From: Kitasatospora gansuensis | GTDB taxonomy: Bacteria > Actinomycetota > Actinomycetes > Streptomycetales > Streptomycetaceae | DNA length: 64,000 bases | Assembly: GCF_014203705.1 (NCBI RefSeq) | Contig: NZ_JACHJR010000001.1 | Span: 1,488,001 to 1,552,000 of the forward strand | Direction: 5' to 3' | Part shown: positions 55,058 through 63,352 of the stretch, piece by piece | Position numbering within the stretch: the stretch's first letter is position 1 | Layout of the letters: each line of letters begins with the position of its first letter | Made by a program: the position numbers and the translations under genes | Notes under the pieces: generated by a model | What the model saw: only the letters and a program-made list of their open reading frames with translations | The model's database searches: none | Told to the model about the DNA's origin: nothing

Positions 55058-55837
55058 TTACTGGTGGGGCAATTCCTCTTCCACTTCGTCGGGCAGTTCC
55101 TCGACCGGCGCCAGGTCCCGCGCCAGCAGGGTGGCGCCCGCCACCGCGCCGGGCATCGCCAGCACGGTCACGAAGGGCACCAGCATCAGCAGCATCAGCG
55201 GCATCCCGAACCCGAGCGCCAGCCCGAGCCGCCCGCGCAGCAGCCGCAGCCGCTCCCGCTGCGGGACGCCGCGCCGCTGGAGGGCGACGGCGGTCAGCTC
55301 GGCCGCCATGAAGTAGCCGGACACCGCGAGCGCGACCACCGGCACCACGGTCTGGCCGACCACCGGGATGAACCCGCAGAGGAACAGCACGATCCCGAAC
55401 GCCAGCACCCGCACCAGCACGTACAGGCTGTCCCGGGCCGAGATCAGCAGCTCCCCCCAGAGCGGGATGTCCGGCTTGGCCGGGGCGCCGCCCTCGGTCT
55501 CGTCCACCTGCTCGCAGAGCGACTCGTAGAACGGCTGCCCGATCAGCAGTGTCACCGCCGTGAAGGTCACCAGCGAGAGCCCCACCGCGGCGCCGAACAG
55601 CGCCACCAGCACCGCTCCCCGGACCAGCCCCTGCCAGGGCGAACCCCAGCCGTCGGCGAACGGGGTGGCCCAATCGACCACGTCCCCCGACCAGACCGTC
55701 AGCGCGGCCAGCGCCGCCACGTACCCGACCAGGGCGATCAGCGCCGGGATCATCCCGAAGCCCCACCAGCGCCCGTGCCGCGCCACCCACTTCTGACCCT
55801 TGAGCAGGTAGCCGAGCCCCGCCACAAAATCTCGCAT
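55058..55837 (-). CDS. EI24/CysZ-like membrane protein
   Basis: 259 aa from ATG 55837; the upstream extension has no RBS. It opens MRDFVAGLGYLLKGQKWVAR and has about five long membrane helices (residues ~27-50, 70-105, 135-190, 215-240). It contains FIPVVGQTVVPVVALAVSGYFMAAEL, the conserved EI24-domain centre, and a cytosolic Glu-rich tail (VEELPDEVEEELP). CysZ in enterics takes up sulfate. For actinobacterial members function is unproved. Confidence 0.88.
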   Translation of the reverse strand: MRDFVAGLGYLLKGQKWVARHGRWWGFGMIPALIALVGYVAALAALTVWSGDVVDWATPFADGWGSPWQGLVRGAVLVALFGAAVGLSLVTFTAVTLLIGQPFYESLCEQVDETEGGAPAKPDIPLWGELLISARDSLYVLVRVLAFGIVLFLCGFIPVVGQTVVPVVALAVSGYFMAAELTAVALQRRGVPQRERLRLLRGRLGLALGFGMPLMLLMLVPFVTVLAMPGAVAGATLLARDLAPVEELPDEVEEELPHQ

Positions 55838-55897
55838 GCGGGGAAGCCTACGATCCGTCACCCACCCCCCACCCGCCGGAGGGTCTAGGGTCACCGT

Positions 55898-56614
55898 GTG
55901 GACCGAACTGACTACGCCTCAGCCCTCCGTCGCGACGGGGCCCGGATGGCCGAAGCCGCCGTCGATCTCACCGCGCGGGTGGCCGGCTGCCCCGAGTGGG
56001 ACGTCGCCGAGCTGCTCAGGCACACCGGGCAGGTGCACCGGTTCTGGACCAGGATCGCCGACGGCTCCGTCACCGACCCGTCCGACAACGTCGCGACCGC
56101 CTCGCCCGCCGACGCCGAACTGGCCGGCTGGCTCGCCAAGGGGGTCGAGCGGTGCGCCGCCACCCTGGAGCGGCTGGACCCGGAACTCCCGCGCTGGACC
56201 TGGTCCGTACAGCAGAACGCCGGCTTCATCCAGCGCCGGATGGCCCAGGAGACCGCCGTCCACTGCTGGGACGCCCTGTACGCCGTCGGCCGGGACGAGC
56301 CGATCGAGCGCGCGCTCGCGGCCGACGGCATCGACGAGTTCCTGCACCTGTTCATCTCCGGCGCTCCGACCGCCGACTTCCCCGCCGACGGCCTGCACCT
56401 GCACGCCACCGACGGCCCGGGCGAGTGGCTGCTGCGCGCCGTCGACGGCGGCTGGCAGGTCGGCACCGAGCACGCGAAGGGCGCGGTCGCGGTCCGGGGC
56501 TCCGCCTCCGACCTGCTGCTCCTGCTCTGGCAGCGGCGCTCCGCCGACCAGCTGGAGGTCTTCGGCACGGCCGAGGACCTGGCCGCCGTCCTGGCCCCGT
56601 TCGTCCGCAACTGA
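55898..56614 (+). CDS. Maleylpyruvate-isomerase-family (DinB/MDMPI) mycothiol-dependent enzyme
   Basis: 238 aa from GTG 55898. The N-terminal four-helix bundle has the metal-binding His of LLRHTGQVHRFW and the Glu-His pair of MAQETAVHCWDALY, as in the mycothiol-dependent maleylpyruvate isomerases. The C-terminal domain (ADGLHLHATDGPGEWLL...VRGSASDLLLLLWQRR) is the usual SCP2-like lobe. Members act in thiol-dependent isomerisation, S-transfer or detoxification. It is divergent from the EI24-like gene. Confidence 0.88.
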   Translation: MDRTDYASALRRDGARMAEAAVDLTARVAGCPEWDVAELLRHTGQVHRFWTRIADGSVTDPSDNVATASPADAELAGWLAKGVERCAATLERLDPELPRWTWSVQQNAGFIQRRMAQETAVHCWDALYAVGRDEPIERALAADGIDEFLHLFISGAPTADFPADGLHLHATDGPGEWLLRAVDGGWQVGTEHAKGAVAVRGSASDLLLLLWQRRSADQLEVFGTAEDLAAVLAPFVRN

Positions 56615-56631
56615 CCGCTGCGGCGGTCCGG

Positions 56632-57144
56632 TTACTCGTTGACCAGGACCGGCACCGAGAGCACCGCGCTGGCCGGGGTCCCGGTGAGGCCGGTGGCGGG
56701 TACGGCGAAGTCGATGCCCTCGCCCTCGGCCCGGCGCTCGCCGTGGCTCACGCCGGCCGTCTCCTCCTCCTGGTAGTGGAAGCTGCCGGAGCCCAGCAGC
56801 CGGCCGCTCGCGTCGTAGAAGGCGGCCCGCACTTCCAGGGCGAGCAGGTCGCTGACGTCCGAGGTGATGGCGAGGTGGCCGGTGACGGCCGTGGCCTTCG
56901 GGTCCAGGCGCAGGCCGGTGAAGGTGAGCCGATCGGTGAACGGGCCCTGCTCCAGCCGGACTTCACCGGCGGCGGCCGGGCTGCCGAGGACGGCGGCCGG
57001 GGCGGGCGCCTCGCGCGGGGCGGGCAGCGCGAGGGCCGACACCGGGGCGGTCGGCACCGGCTCGTCCTCCGACGGCCCCGAGCAGCCGACCGCGAGGGTC
57101 AGCGCGAGGGCGGCGAGCGCGGCGGCGCGGGTGAGGGAATGCAT
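56632..57144 (-). CDS. Putative lipoprotein
   Basis: 170 aa from ATG 57144. The signal peptide ends in the lipobox L-A-V-G-C with acylated Cys21. The mature part has a proline-rich linker (~30-60) and a beta-rich domain with LTFTGLRLDPKATAVTGHLAI, VRAAFYDASGRLLGSGSFHY and FAVPATG.TG, which resembles FxLYD-type outer-surface domains. The gene is downstream of alkaline phosphatase on the same strand with 78 bases between, so it may be cotranscribed. Confidence 0.75.
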   Translation of the reverse strand: MHSLTRAAALAALALTLAVGCSGPSEDEPVPTAPVSALALPAPREAPAPAAVLGSPAAAGEVRLEQGPFTDRLTFTGLRLDPKATAVTGHLAITSDVSDLLALEVRAAFYDASGRLLGSGSFHYQEEETAGVSHGERRAEGEGIDFAVPATGLTGTPASAVLSVPVLVNE

Positions 57145-57222
57145 CGGCCAACTCCTGAAGGCGGGTGCGGGGCCGGGAGGACGTCCTCCCGGCCCCGGTA
57201 CGTACGACAACTGCCCAGCGGG

Positions 57223-58755
57223 TCAGTGCTGGTGGGGCGCCTTCCGGAACAGCGCGCGGTACATCTTGGTGTAGAGCTCGGTGTTGTCCTGGCTGGCCGC
57301 GAAGGCCTGGCCGCCCGGGCCGTACGCGAAGATCGGCACGTCGGCACCGGTGTGGTTGCCGGACAGGTAGGTCAGCCACAGGCTGGCCTGGGCGCTGCCG
57401 TCGACCACGCCGGCCGGGTCGTCCGGGGTGCGGAAGGTGGCCGGGGCGAAGTTCTTCGGGTCCTTGGCGCCGGCCCCGTTGACGATGCCGCTGGAGCGGG
57501 CCGGGTCCTTGACGTTGGCGCCGGCCGAGCGAGCCGGGGAGCTGTTGTTCGCGGTGTTGCCCGCGTCGCTGTTGGCCGGCGGCGCGGCGGCCTCGGCGTT
57601 GGTGAAGCTGCCCTTCTCGATGATGTTGAAGCCGGCGCACTCGTGGTCGGCGGTCACGATCACCAGGGTGTGGCCGTCCTTCTGCGCGAAGTCGACCGCG
57701 GCGGCCACGGCGTCGTCGAAGGCCTTGACCTCGCCGAGCGTCTGGTCCGCGTCGTTGGCGTGCGAGCGCTTGTCGATCTGCGCGCCCTCGACCTGGAGCA
57801 CGAAGCCCTTCGAGTCCCGGCGGCCGTTCAGCAGCGAGATCGACTTGCGGGTCAGCTCCGCGAGGGTCGGCTCCAGCTTCTGCGGCGCACCGGCGGGCAG
57901 CGCGGCCTTCGCCTGCTCGACCGTCAGATTGCCCCGGTTGAACAGGCCGACGACCTTCTTGCCCTTGGCCGCGTCCAGGTCCGCCTTGGTGGCGACCTTC
58001 TGGCTGGCGGCGGTCTGCGCGGGCAGCGCCGGGTCGCCGAAGCTGCCCAGCACCTGGTAGCCCTGCGCCTGCAGCGCCTTCTGGTCGTCCGGCTCGAAGC
58101 GGGCCAGGCCGCCACCGAGGATGACGTCCGCCGTGCCGTTGCGCGCGATCTGCTCGGCGATCGGCGTGATCAGCGTGCTGTCGGCGGGCTTGGCCTCGAA
58201 GCTGCCGTCGGCGTTCTTCGGCAGGCAGGCGGCGTCCGAGTAGACCGGGCCCTGGCAGCCGCGCAGCAGCGCGTGGCTGAACTGCCCGGCCGGGGTGGCG
58301 TCGGTGATCTCGGCAGTCGAGACGTTGCCCGTGGCGAAGCCGGCCGCGTGGGCCTGCTCCATCAGGGTCGCGACCCGCTTCTCGTTGCTGTCCACGCCGA
58401 GCGCGGCGTTGTACGTCTTCACACCGGACGACCAGGCGGTCGCCGAGCTGGCCGAGTCGGTGACCAGCGCGGGCTGCTGACTGCCCTTCTCCACCGCGTA
58501 GGTGGACACGGCACCGGTGTACGGCAGCCGCTCCATGGCCAGCTTCCCGGCCGCACCGTAGTAGCGCTCCCGGCCGGCGGTGACGTGGGTACGCCCCATG
58601 CCGTCGCCGAGCAGGTAGATCACGTTGCGGATCTTGTCCTGGTCCCGGTGGTTGCTGCTCTCATACGTCTCGGAGCTTGCGGTGGCGGCAGTGCCGCCCA
58701 CCAGGGCACCGACCGCGACAAGTACCGCGGAGGTCTGCCAAAGGCTGCGTCGCAT
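57223..58755 (-). CDS. phoA: Secreted alkaline phosphatase
   Basis: 510 aa from ATG 58755 with a Sec signal peptide (cleavage after ATASS). PhoA-type: metal-binding YLLGDGMG (D51), nucleophile Ser101 in TDSASSATAW, and metal ligands in EGAQIDKRSHANDADQTLGE and TADHECAGF. The length fits the Streptomyces enzyme, which removes phosphate from organic esters during starvation. The upstream region has a possible PHO-box-like repeat at 58795-58834. Confidence 0.94.
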   Translation of the reverse strand: MRRSLWQTSAVLVAVGALVGGTAATASSETYESSNHRDQDKIRNVIYLLGDGMGRTHVTAGRERYYGAAGKLAMERLPYTGAVSTYAVEKGSQQPALVTDSASSATAWSSGVKTYNAALGVDSNEKRVATLMEQAHAAGFATGNVSTAEITDATPAGQFSHALLRGCQGPVYSDAACLPKNADGSFEAKPADSTLITPIAEQIARNGTADVILGGGLARFEPDDQKALQAQGYQVLGSFGDPALPAQTAASQKVATKADLDAAKGKKVVGLFNRGNLTVEQAKAALPAGAPQKLEPTLAELTRKSISLLNGRRDSKGFVLQVEGAQIDKRSHANDADQTLGEVKAFDDAVAAAVDFAQKDGHTLVIVTADHECAGFNIIEKGSFTNAEAAAPPANSDAGNTANNSSPARSAGANVKDPARSSGIVNGAGAKDPKNFAPATFRTPDDPAGVVDGSAQASLWLTYLSGNHTGADVPIFAYGPGGQAFAASQDNTELYTKMYRALFRKAPHQH

Positions 58756-58794
58756 GAAGCGATGTCTCCTCGAAGCGTCATGGCGCGCACGGCC

Positions 58795-58834
58795 CTTCAC
58801 GGCCTGCGCGGGCCCGGTTCACCCGGGCGTCGCC
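58795..58834. promoter_or_regulatory. Possible PHO box upstream of alkaline phosphatase
   Basis: CTTCACG (58795-58801), GTTCACC (58817-58823) and CGTCGCC (58828-58834) share an 11-base register, as in PhoP direct repeats (consensus GTTCACC); the unit between the first two is poorly conserved. Location 40-80 bases before the gene fits. The match is modest. Confidence 0.3.
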
Positions 58835-58908
58835 AAGCTAGGGGTGGCACATGAACGCGCCGCCATGCCGGGGAGACCCCTGGTCGAACACTTCGACGGA
58901 CGGGCGCT

Positions 58909-59310
58909 TCAGTCCTTCAGCGTGATCCGGATGCCGATGGTGCCCCGGTCGCCGCGGCGGAGCTTGCTGCCGAGCAGGGTGACCACGCCGAGCATGCCGT
59001 ACTTGCGGCGCAGCAAGGTCCGGTAGGCGGCGGTCTGTTCGGGGGCGAGGAGTTCGGCGGTGGCGGGGACGGAGTCGCCGGTGGGGTTGCCGCGCAGGTC
59101 GCAGGGGCCGACCAGGACGTCGGCGCGGTTGCGGATCCGCTTGACCTTCCAGGAGTCGGTGACCGTCCAGATGCCGAGGGCGTTGCCGTCGCGCACCACC
59201 CAGACCGGGGTGGGGACGGGGGTGCCGTCCTTCTTGTACGTGGTCACCAGCAGGTAGCTCCCGGCGGCCAGGCTGCGGATACGTTCGAGCTGCTCGGGCG
59301 TCGCGTCCAT
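58909..59310 (-). CDS. PPOX/F420-type split-barrel oxidoreductase family protein
   Basis: 133 aa from ATG 59310. It is a split beta-barrel: YLLVTTYKKDGTPVPTPVWVV, GIWTVTDSWKVKRIRNRADVLVG, the conserved CDLRGNPTG turn and a C-terminal helix. Such proteins bind FMN or F420 in actinobacteria and reduce small substrates; KVKRIRNR is the cofactor-phosphate line. It stands alone. Confidence 0.8.
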   Translation of the reverse strand: MDATPEQLERIRSLAAGSYLLVTTYKKDGTPVPTPVWVVRDGNALGIWTVTDSWKVKRIRNRADVLVGPCDLRGNPTGDSVPATAELLAPEQTAAYRTLLRRKYGMLGVVTLLGSKLRRGDRGTIGIRITLKD

Positions 59311-59447
59311 GGCCGGAAGTGTACGGGGCTCCGGCCGGGCCGGAATTGGCCCAAGGAACTGATGATCGAATGCACCGAACTGATGGGCCGTTGGCTGGAT
59401 AGATTTGGGGTTGTCAAGACAAGCACGCAGTTCGAGGGGAACCCACC

Positions 59448-59936
59448 ATGTCCAACGCTCACGATGTCGTCCTGGTCCGCGCCGCCGATGCCGAGGTCCT
59501 GGCGGACGCACCGGGCAGCCTGATCACCCTGCTCGCGGACTCCGCGCAGACCGGCGGCAAGGTCACCAGCAACCGGGCGACGTTCGAGAAGGGCGCGGTC
59601 GGCGCTCCCCCGCACTTCCACACCCGGGCCACCGAGTTCTTCTTCGGCCTGGACGGGCAGTTGGACGTCCTGATCGGCGACCGGATCGAGACCCTGGGCC
59701 GCGGTGACTTCCTCGCGGTGCCGCCCGGCACCCCGCACGCGTTCGCCCCGGCCGCCGACTCGACCGCCGACGTGCTGGTGGTGTTCACCCCCGGCATGGA
59801 CCGGTTCGACTACTACCGTCTGCTGGACCGGGTGAACAAGGGCGAGGCGAGCGTGCAGGAGATCAGGGAGTCCGGGCCGCACTTCGACAACCACTACGCC
59901 GAGAGCCCGGTCTGGGCGGCGCGCGCGGGTCGCTGA
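59448..59936 (+). CDS. Cupin-domain protein
   Basis: 162 aa from ATG 59448. Canonical cupin motif 1 is present, PPHFHTRATEFFFGLDGQLD (H, H and E ligands), as is motif 2, GDFLAVPPGTPHAFAP (His). The C-terminal ~40 residues (RFDYYRLLDRVNKGEASVQEI) form a helix as in quercetin-dioxygenase-like proteins. Substrate unknown. It is unrelated to the cupins of the C7-cyclitol operon. Confidence 0.88.
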   Translation: MSNAHDVVLVRAADAEVLADAPGSLITLLADSAQTGGKVTSNRATFEKGAVGAPPHFHTRATEFFFGLDGQLDVLIGDRIETLGRGDFLAVPPGTPHAFAPAADSTADVLVVFTPGMDRFDYYRLLDRVNKGEASVQEIRESGPHFDNHYAESPVWAARAGR

Positions 59937-59950
59937 CCTCTGCTCGAACG

Positions 59951-59991
59951 CCGAGGTGCCCCGGACCGGTGGTCGGTCCGGGGCACCTCGG
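59951..59991. terminator. Strong bidirectional terminator
   Basis: 18-bp stem: left arm 59951-59968, 5-nt loop GTGGT, right arm 59974-59991. It separates the cupin gene from the convergent acidic-repeat gene. Confidence 0.85.
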
Positions 59992-60004
59992 GTGTGACGG
60001 TGAC

Positions 60005-61552
60005 TCAGGCGCGGGCCTCGGCGACCGCCGGGGCGAGCGCCTCCTTGAGACGGGGGCCGACCCGGGAGAAGCCGAGCTCCTTGACGGCGGCCCGGAGCAG
60101 CTCGTCCTCGCTGCGCTCGGTGCCGTCGCTGTCGATCCAGCGGACCAGGGCGGTCAGCTCGGCGGGCTCGTACGCGGTCACGGCGCGGCCGGCGGTGATG
60201 GCCGGCTTCTTCGGACGGCGGGCGGGCTTCGACTCCTCGACGACCGGCTCCTCGGCCACGGGCTCGGGGGCGACCTCGGGCTCGGGCTCCACCAACTCGG
60301 GCTCGGCGACGGCGATTTCGGCCACGGGCTCGGGCTCGGGCTCGACGACCGGCTCCTGGACCTCGGGCTCGGGGGTCACCTCGGCGACGACCTCGACCTC
60401 GGGCTCGACAACGGGCTCGGGCTCGGCGACGACCTCGGGCTCAGGCTCGACAGCGGCCTCGACCTCAGCGATCTCGGCCTCGACCTCGACCTCGACCTCA
60501 GGCTCCACCTCGACAGCGGCCTCGACCTCGGCGACCTCGGGCTCGGGCTCGACGACGACCTCGGGCTCAGGCTCGACCTCGACGACGGCCTCGACGACGG
60601 CCTCGGCCTCGGGCTCCGCCTCCGGCTCGCGCGGACCCGCCGCCAGCGCCTGGATGGCCGCCGCCTCGGTGGCGGTGCCGTTCAGGCGGTCGTACGCCGC
60701 GAGCGCGGCGTCCCGGTCGGCCTGACGCTCCGTCAGCTCGGTCAGCAGCTCGCCGAGCCCGCCGTCCGTCAGGGCGGTGTGCAGCGCGCGGAGCGAGGGC
60801 AGCCGGTAGAGGGTGCCCTCGTCGGCGGCCAGGCGGTCGACCAGGTCGGCGAGTTCGGCCAGCGGCAGGGTGTCCAGGGACTGGCCGGGCAGCAGGGCGG
60901 AGAGCGTCCGGACGGCCTGGCCGAGCTCCTCGACGGCCTGCGCGACGGCGGTCAGGCCGGCCGCGTCGGCCACCACGGGGCGGGTCGCGGCACCGGCGGC
61001 CGCGGTCCAGTCGGACTGGGTCGCGGCGGCGGCGCGGACCGCGTCGAGCAGGTCGGCCCGGCGGGCCCGGCCGTCGAGCGCGAAGCTCTTGGCCTGGGCG
61101 CGCAGCGCACGCCTGCGCCCCCAGGGCAGCTTCACGCCCTGCTCGCGCCGCCAGCGCGCCGGGGCGAGGGCGGCGGTCAGCGCGTCCAGGTCGGCGTCGT
61201 AGACCTCGCGGCGCAGCGCGGTCGAGGTGCCGTGGGCGCGCTGCAGGACGGCGGTGAGCCGGGTGAGTTCGGTCAGCGTGCCGGGCGTGGCCGCGTCGCC
61301 GAGCAGGGCGGTGAGGCTGTCCCGGGTGGCGATCAGGTCGTGGCTGCGGAGTTCGGCCAGGGCGGTGGAGGCGGCGCGGGCGTCCTCGGGGGTGGCCGCG
61401 GCCTGCGCCGCGTACCAGGGGTTGGCCTCGGCGGTCAGGGTGAAACCGCCCAGTTCGGCGTAGCGGCCGAGATCCTCGCGCGGGTCACCCACCGAGGAGG
61501 GAGCTGCGTCCACCGCCGGGTTGTCGGCGTCGTTCAGATAGTTCACGGTCAT
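60005..61552 (-). CDS. Protein with acidic Pro-Glu-Val (PEVE-like) repeat and C-terminal winged-helix-like domain
   Basis: 515 aa from ATG 61552. Residues ~40-300 are alpha-helical (Ala/Leu/Arg-rich with heptad-like spacing), which suggests a coiled, protein-binding body. Residues 309-440 are a low-complexity Glu/Pro/Val tract (EPEPEV, EVEVEVEAE and similar), strongly acidic and probably extended. Residues ~440-515 are basic then folded (KPARRPKKPAITAGRAVTAY, LTALVRWIDSDGTERSEDEL, ELGFSRVGPRLKEAL). They resemble the small C-terminal module of some large helicase/nuclease-type actinobacterial proteins. A nucleic-acid link is an inference. No operon partner. Confidence 0.7.
   Translation of the reverse strand: MTVNYLNDADNPAVDAAPSSVGDPREDLGRYAELGGFTLTAEANPWYAAQAAATPEDARAASTALAELRSHDLIATRDSLTALLGDAATPGTLTELTRLTAVLQRAHGTSTALRREVYDADLDALTAALAPARWRREQGVKLPWGRRRALRAQAKSFALDGRARRADLLDAVRAAAATQSDWTAAAGAATRPVVADAAGLTAVAQAVEELGQAVRTLSALLPGQSLDTLPLAELADLVDRLAADEGTLYRLPSLRALHTALTDGGLGELLTELTERQADRDAALAAYDRLNGTATEAAAIQALAAGPREPEAEPEAEAVVEAVVEVEPEPEVVVEPEPEVAEVEAAVEVEPEVEVEVEAEIAEVEAAVEPEPEVVAEPEPVVEPEVEVVAEVTPEPEVQEPVVEPEPEPVAEIAVAEPELVEPEPEVAPEPVAEEPVVEESKPARRPKKPAITAGRAVTAYEPAELTALVRWIDSDGTERSEDELLRAAVKELGFSRVGPRLKEALAPAVAEARA
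60233..60628. repeat. Low-complexity coding repeat (acidic Pro/Glu/Val tract)
   Basis: The DNA is a quasi-periodic array of codons for Glu, Pro, Val and Ala with many near-copies of GAGGTCGAGGCC-type units. It encodes residues 309-440 of the host protein. It is degenerate and in frame throughout, prone to length variation, and not a CRISPR array. Confidence 0.85.
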
Positions 61553-61722
61553 GTGTGAAGTCCGGTTCGTGGCTGGGCGGACGGGGGGCGGTGGCGGCGG
61601 TGTGGTCCGCCGGCACGGGCGGGACTGACGGAGCGCCCGGTGCGGACGCCCAGGATACGGGTGGGCGTTCGAGCGGTGCACGCACCCGGTCGGGTTCGGG
61701 CACGGCGCGCCGGGTGCACCGT

Positions 61723-63150
61723 TCAGCGGGGATCACCTCGGACAACGGGACGGAAGTCGGACAGGCGCACCGGCGGCAGGTACTCACGCACCAGCGTGCG
61801 TTCCCACCACGCGCCGGTCGTGCGCAGGGTGCGCCAGTCCGTGAAGCGATAACGGTAGAGCAGCGCGCGGACGTACTCGGGCGGCGCGTCCGGGAAGGGG
61901 TTGTGCCGGAGCAGTCGCAGGGTGTCCCGGTCCCCGGCGAGCAGGCGGTGGACGAACGGTCTGAACCAGGGCCGCGCGTACGCCGGGGAGATCCCGGCGA
62001 ACCACATCAGCCAGTCCAGCCGCAGGTGGTAGGGAGCGAACTGACGTGGCATCCGGTGCGGGTCGCCGGGCTTGCCGTGGAAACCGTACTCCTGCCAGAC
62101 CGACCGCCCGGTCACCCGCCGGTCGGCGGTGCCCTGCACCACCACCTCCAGCCGGAGCCGGTTGACCGCCCCGAACGCGCCGTACGCGTTGACCAGGTGC
62201 AGCCGGTCGAACGAACGGTTCATCACCTGACGGTGCGAGAACAGGTTGCGGGCGGGCCGGTAACTCAGCACCAGGACCAGCAGGGTGAAGGCCAGCACCA
62301 CACCGACGTACCACGGCGGCCCGGCCGCCGAGGTGCCGCCGGACAGCGGCAGGACCGTGCAGGCCAGCGCGATGGTGAGCCAGTTCAGCCAGGCGAAGTT
62401 GCCGGACAGCACCAGCCAGAGCTGGGTGACCACGATCAGCACCGCGCACACCCCGGCCACCGGCTGGGGCAGGAACAGGCCGACCGGGACCACCAGTTGG
62501 ACCACGTGGTTGGCCGCCGTCTCGACCTTGTGCAGCGGGGCGGGCAGGTGGTGGAAGAACCAGCTGAGCGGCCCGGGCATCGGCTGGGTCTCGTGGTGGT
62601 AGCGCAGGCAGGTCAGTTCGCGCCAGCAGCGGTCGCCGCGGATTTTGATCATCCCGGCGCCGAACTCGACCCGGAACAGCAGCCAGCGGAGCAGCCAGAG
62701 CACCGGGGCCGCCGGGGCCACCTCGCCGTTGCCGAGGAAGGCGGCCAGCAGGCCCGCCTCGAGCAGCAGGGATTCCCAGCCGAAGGCGTACCAGGTCTGG
62801 CCGACGTTGACGATCGAGAGGTAGAGCAGCCAGAGCAGGCCCCAGCCGAGCATCGCGGCCCAGAGCGGGACGAGTTCACCCGCACCGGCGAGCAGGGCGG
62901 CGGCCAGCAGCGCGCCGGACCAGGCGGTGCCCGCGAACGCCCGGTCCGAGTAGTGGAACCGGAACAGGCTGGGCGCCTGCCGCCGGCTGGTCCGGGCGAG
63001 GAACCGGGGCACCGGCAGCATGCCGTGCTCGCCCAGCAGTGCCCGGAACTGCCGGGCGGCAGCAAGAAAGCCGAGCAAGTAGACGGCGGCGACCAGCCGT
63101 TGGAACACCAGTCGGCCCCACCAGTACTCGGGTGCCGCGAACCACTCCAC
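61723..63150 (-). CDS. Lipase-maturation-factor (LMF1)-like membrane protein
   Basis: 475 aa from GTG 63150, ten bases after GGGAGGAG; the frame opens further upstream but that stretch covers the RBS. It has about eight membrane helices in the first 330 residues. The conserved lines FGWESLLLEAG, WLLRWLLFRVEFGAGMIKIRGDRCWRELTCL and YHHETQPMPGPLSWF belong to LMF1-type proteins, followed by a soluble tail with MPRQFAPYHLRLDWLMWFAG. In animals LMF1 folds secreted lipases. Bacterial homologues are of unproved function. Confidence 0.88.
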   Translation of the reverse strand: MEWFAAPEYWWGRLVFQRLVAAVYLLGFLAAARQFRALLGEHGMLPVPRFLARTSRRQAPSLFRFHYSDRAFAGTAWSGALLAAALLAGAGELVPLWAAMLGWGLLWLLYLSIVNVGQTWYAFGWESLLLEAGLLAAFLGNGEVAPAAPVLWLLRWLLFRVEFGAGMIKIRGDRCWRELTCLRYHHETQPMPGPLSWFFHHLPAPLHKVETAANHVVQLVVPVGLFLPQPVAGVCAVLIVVTQLWLVLSGNFAWLNWLTIALACTVLPLSGGTSAAGPPWYVGVVLAFTLLVLVLSYRPARNLFSHRQVMNRSFDRLHLVNAYGAFGAVNRLRLEVVVQGTADRRVTGRSVWQEYGFHGKPGDPHRMPRQFAPYHLRLDWLMWFAGISPAYARPWFRPFVHRLLAGDRDTLRLLRHNPFPDAPPEYVRALLYRYRFTDWRTLRTTGAWWERTLVREYLPPVRLSDFRPVVRGDPR

Positions 63151-63253
63151 GCCGGACGCTCCTCCCACCGGACCGTCCCATGACTACCACCGGCGACACC
63201 GGCAGCACCGGCAACCGGGCGACACCACCGGCGGGGTCAGCCACTCGGCCGAC

Positions 63254-63285
63254 CTTGGCAGCAAGTCGACCGTGCTTGGCAGCAA
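63254..63285. promoter_or_regulatory. Direct repeat upstream of the EamA exporter gene
   Basis: CTTGGCAGCAA occurs twice (63254-63264 and 63275-63285) with exact 21-base spacing, two helical turns, about 70-100 bases before the exporter start. It suits a regulator binding the same face twice; part may also be a promoter. Confidence 0.5.
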
Positions 63286-63352
63286 ACTCGCTCGCGCGTT
63301 CCGTCCCGGTGTGGTGGCATTCGCCTGACAGCACCAAACCATGGAGACACAC

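Noticed and set aside
55898..56614. Idea that this maleylpyruvate-isomerase-family protein supplies the missing isomerase of the homogentisate operon
   Set aside because: It lies about 18 kb away, in a different context, and such paralogues are numerous in actinobacteria; sequence alone does not support that substrate.
55996..58854. 952-codon plus-strand frame opposite phosphatase and lipoprotein genes
   Set aside because: Shadow of high-GC coding on the other strand; no recognisable domain, and the real genes have signal peptides and catalytic motifs.
60233..60628. Periodic repeat considered as CRISPR or regulatory array
   Set aside because: Units are short, variable and in frame with an acidic protein tract; no spacers of constant length and no cas genes.
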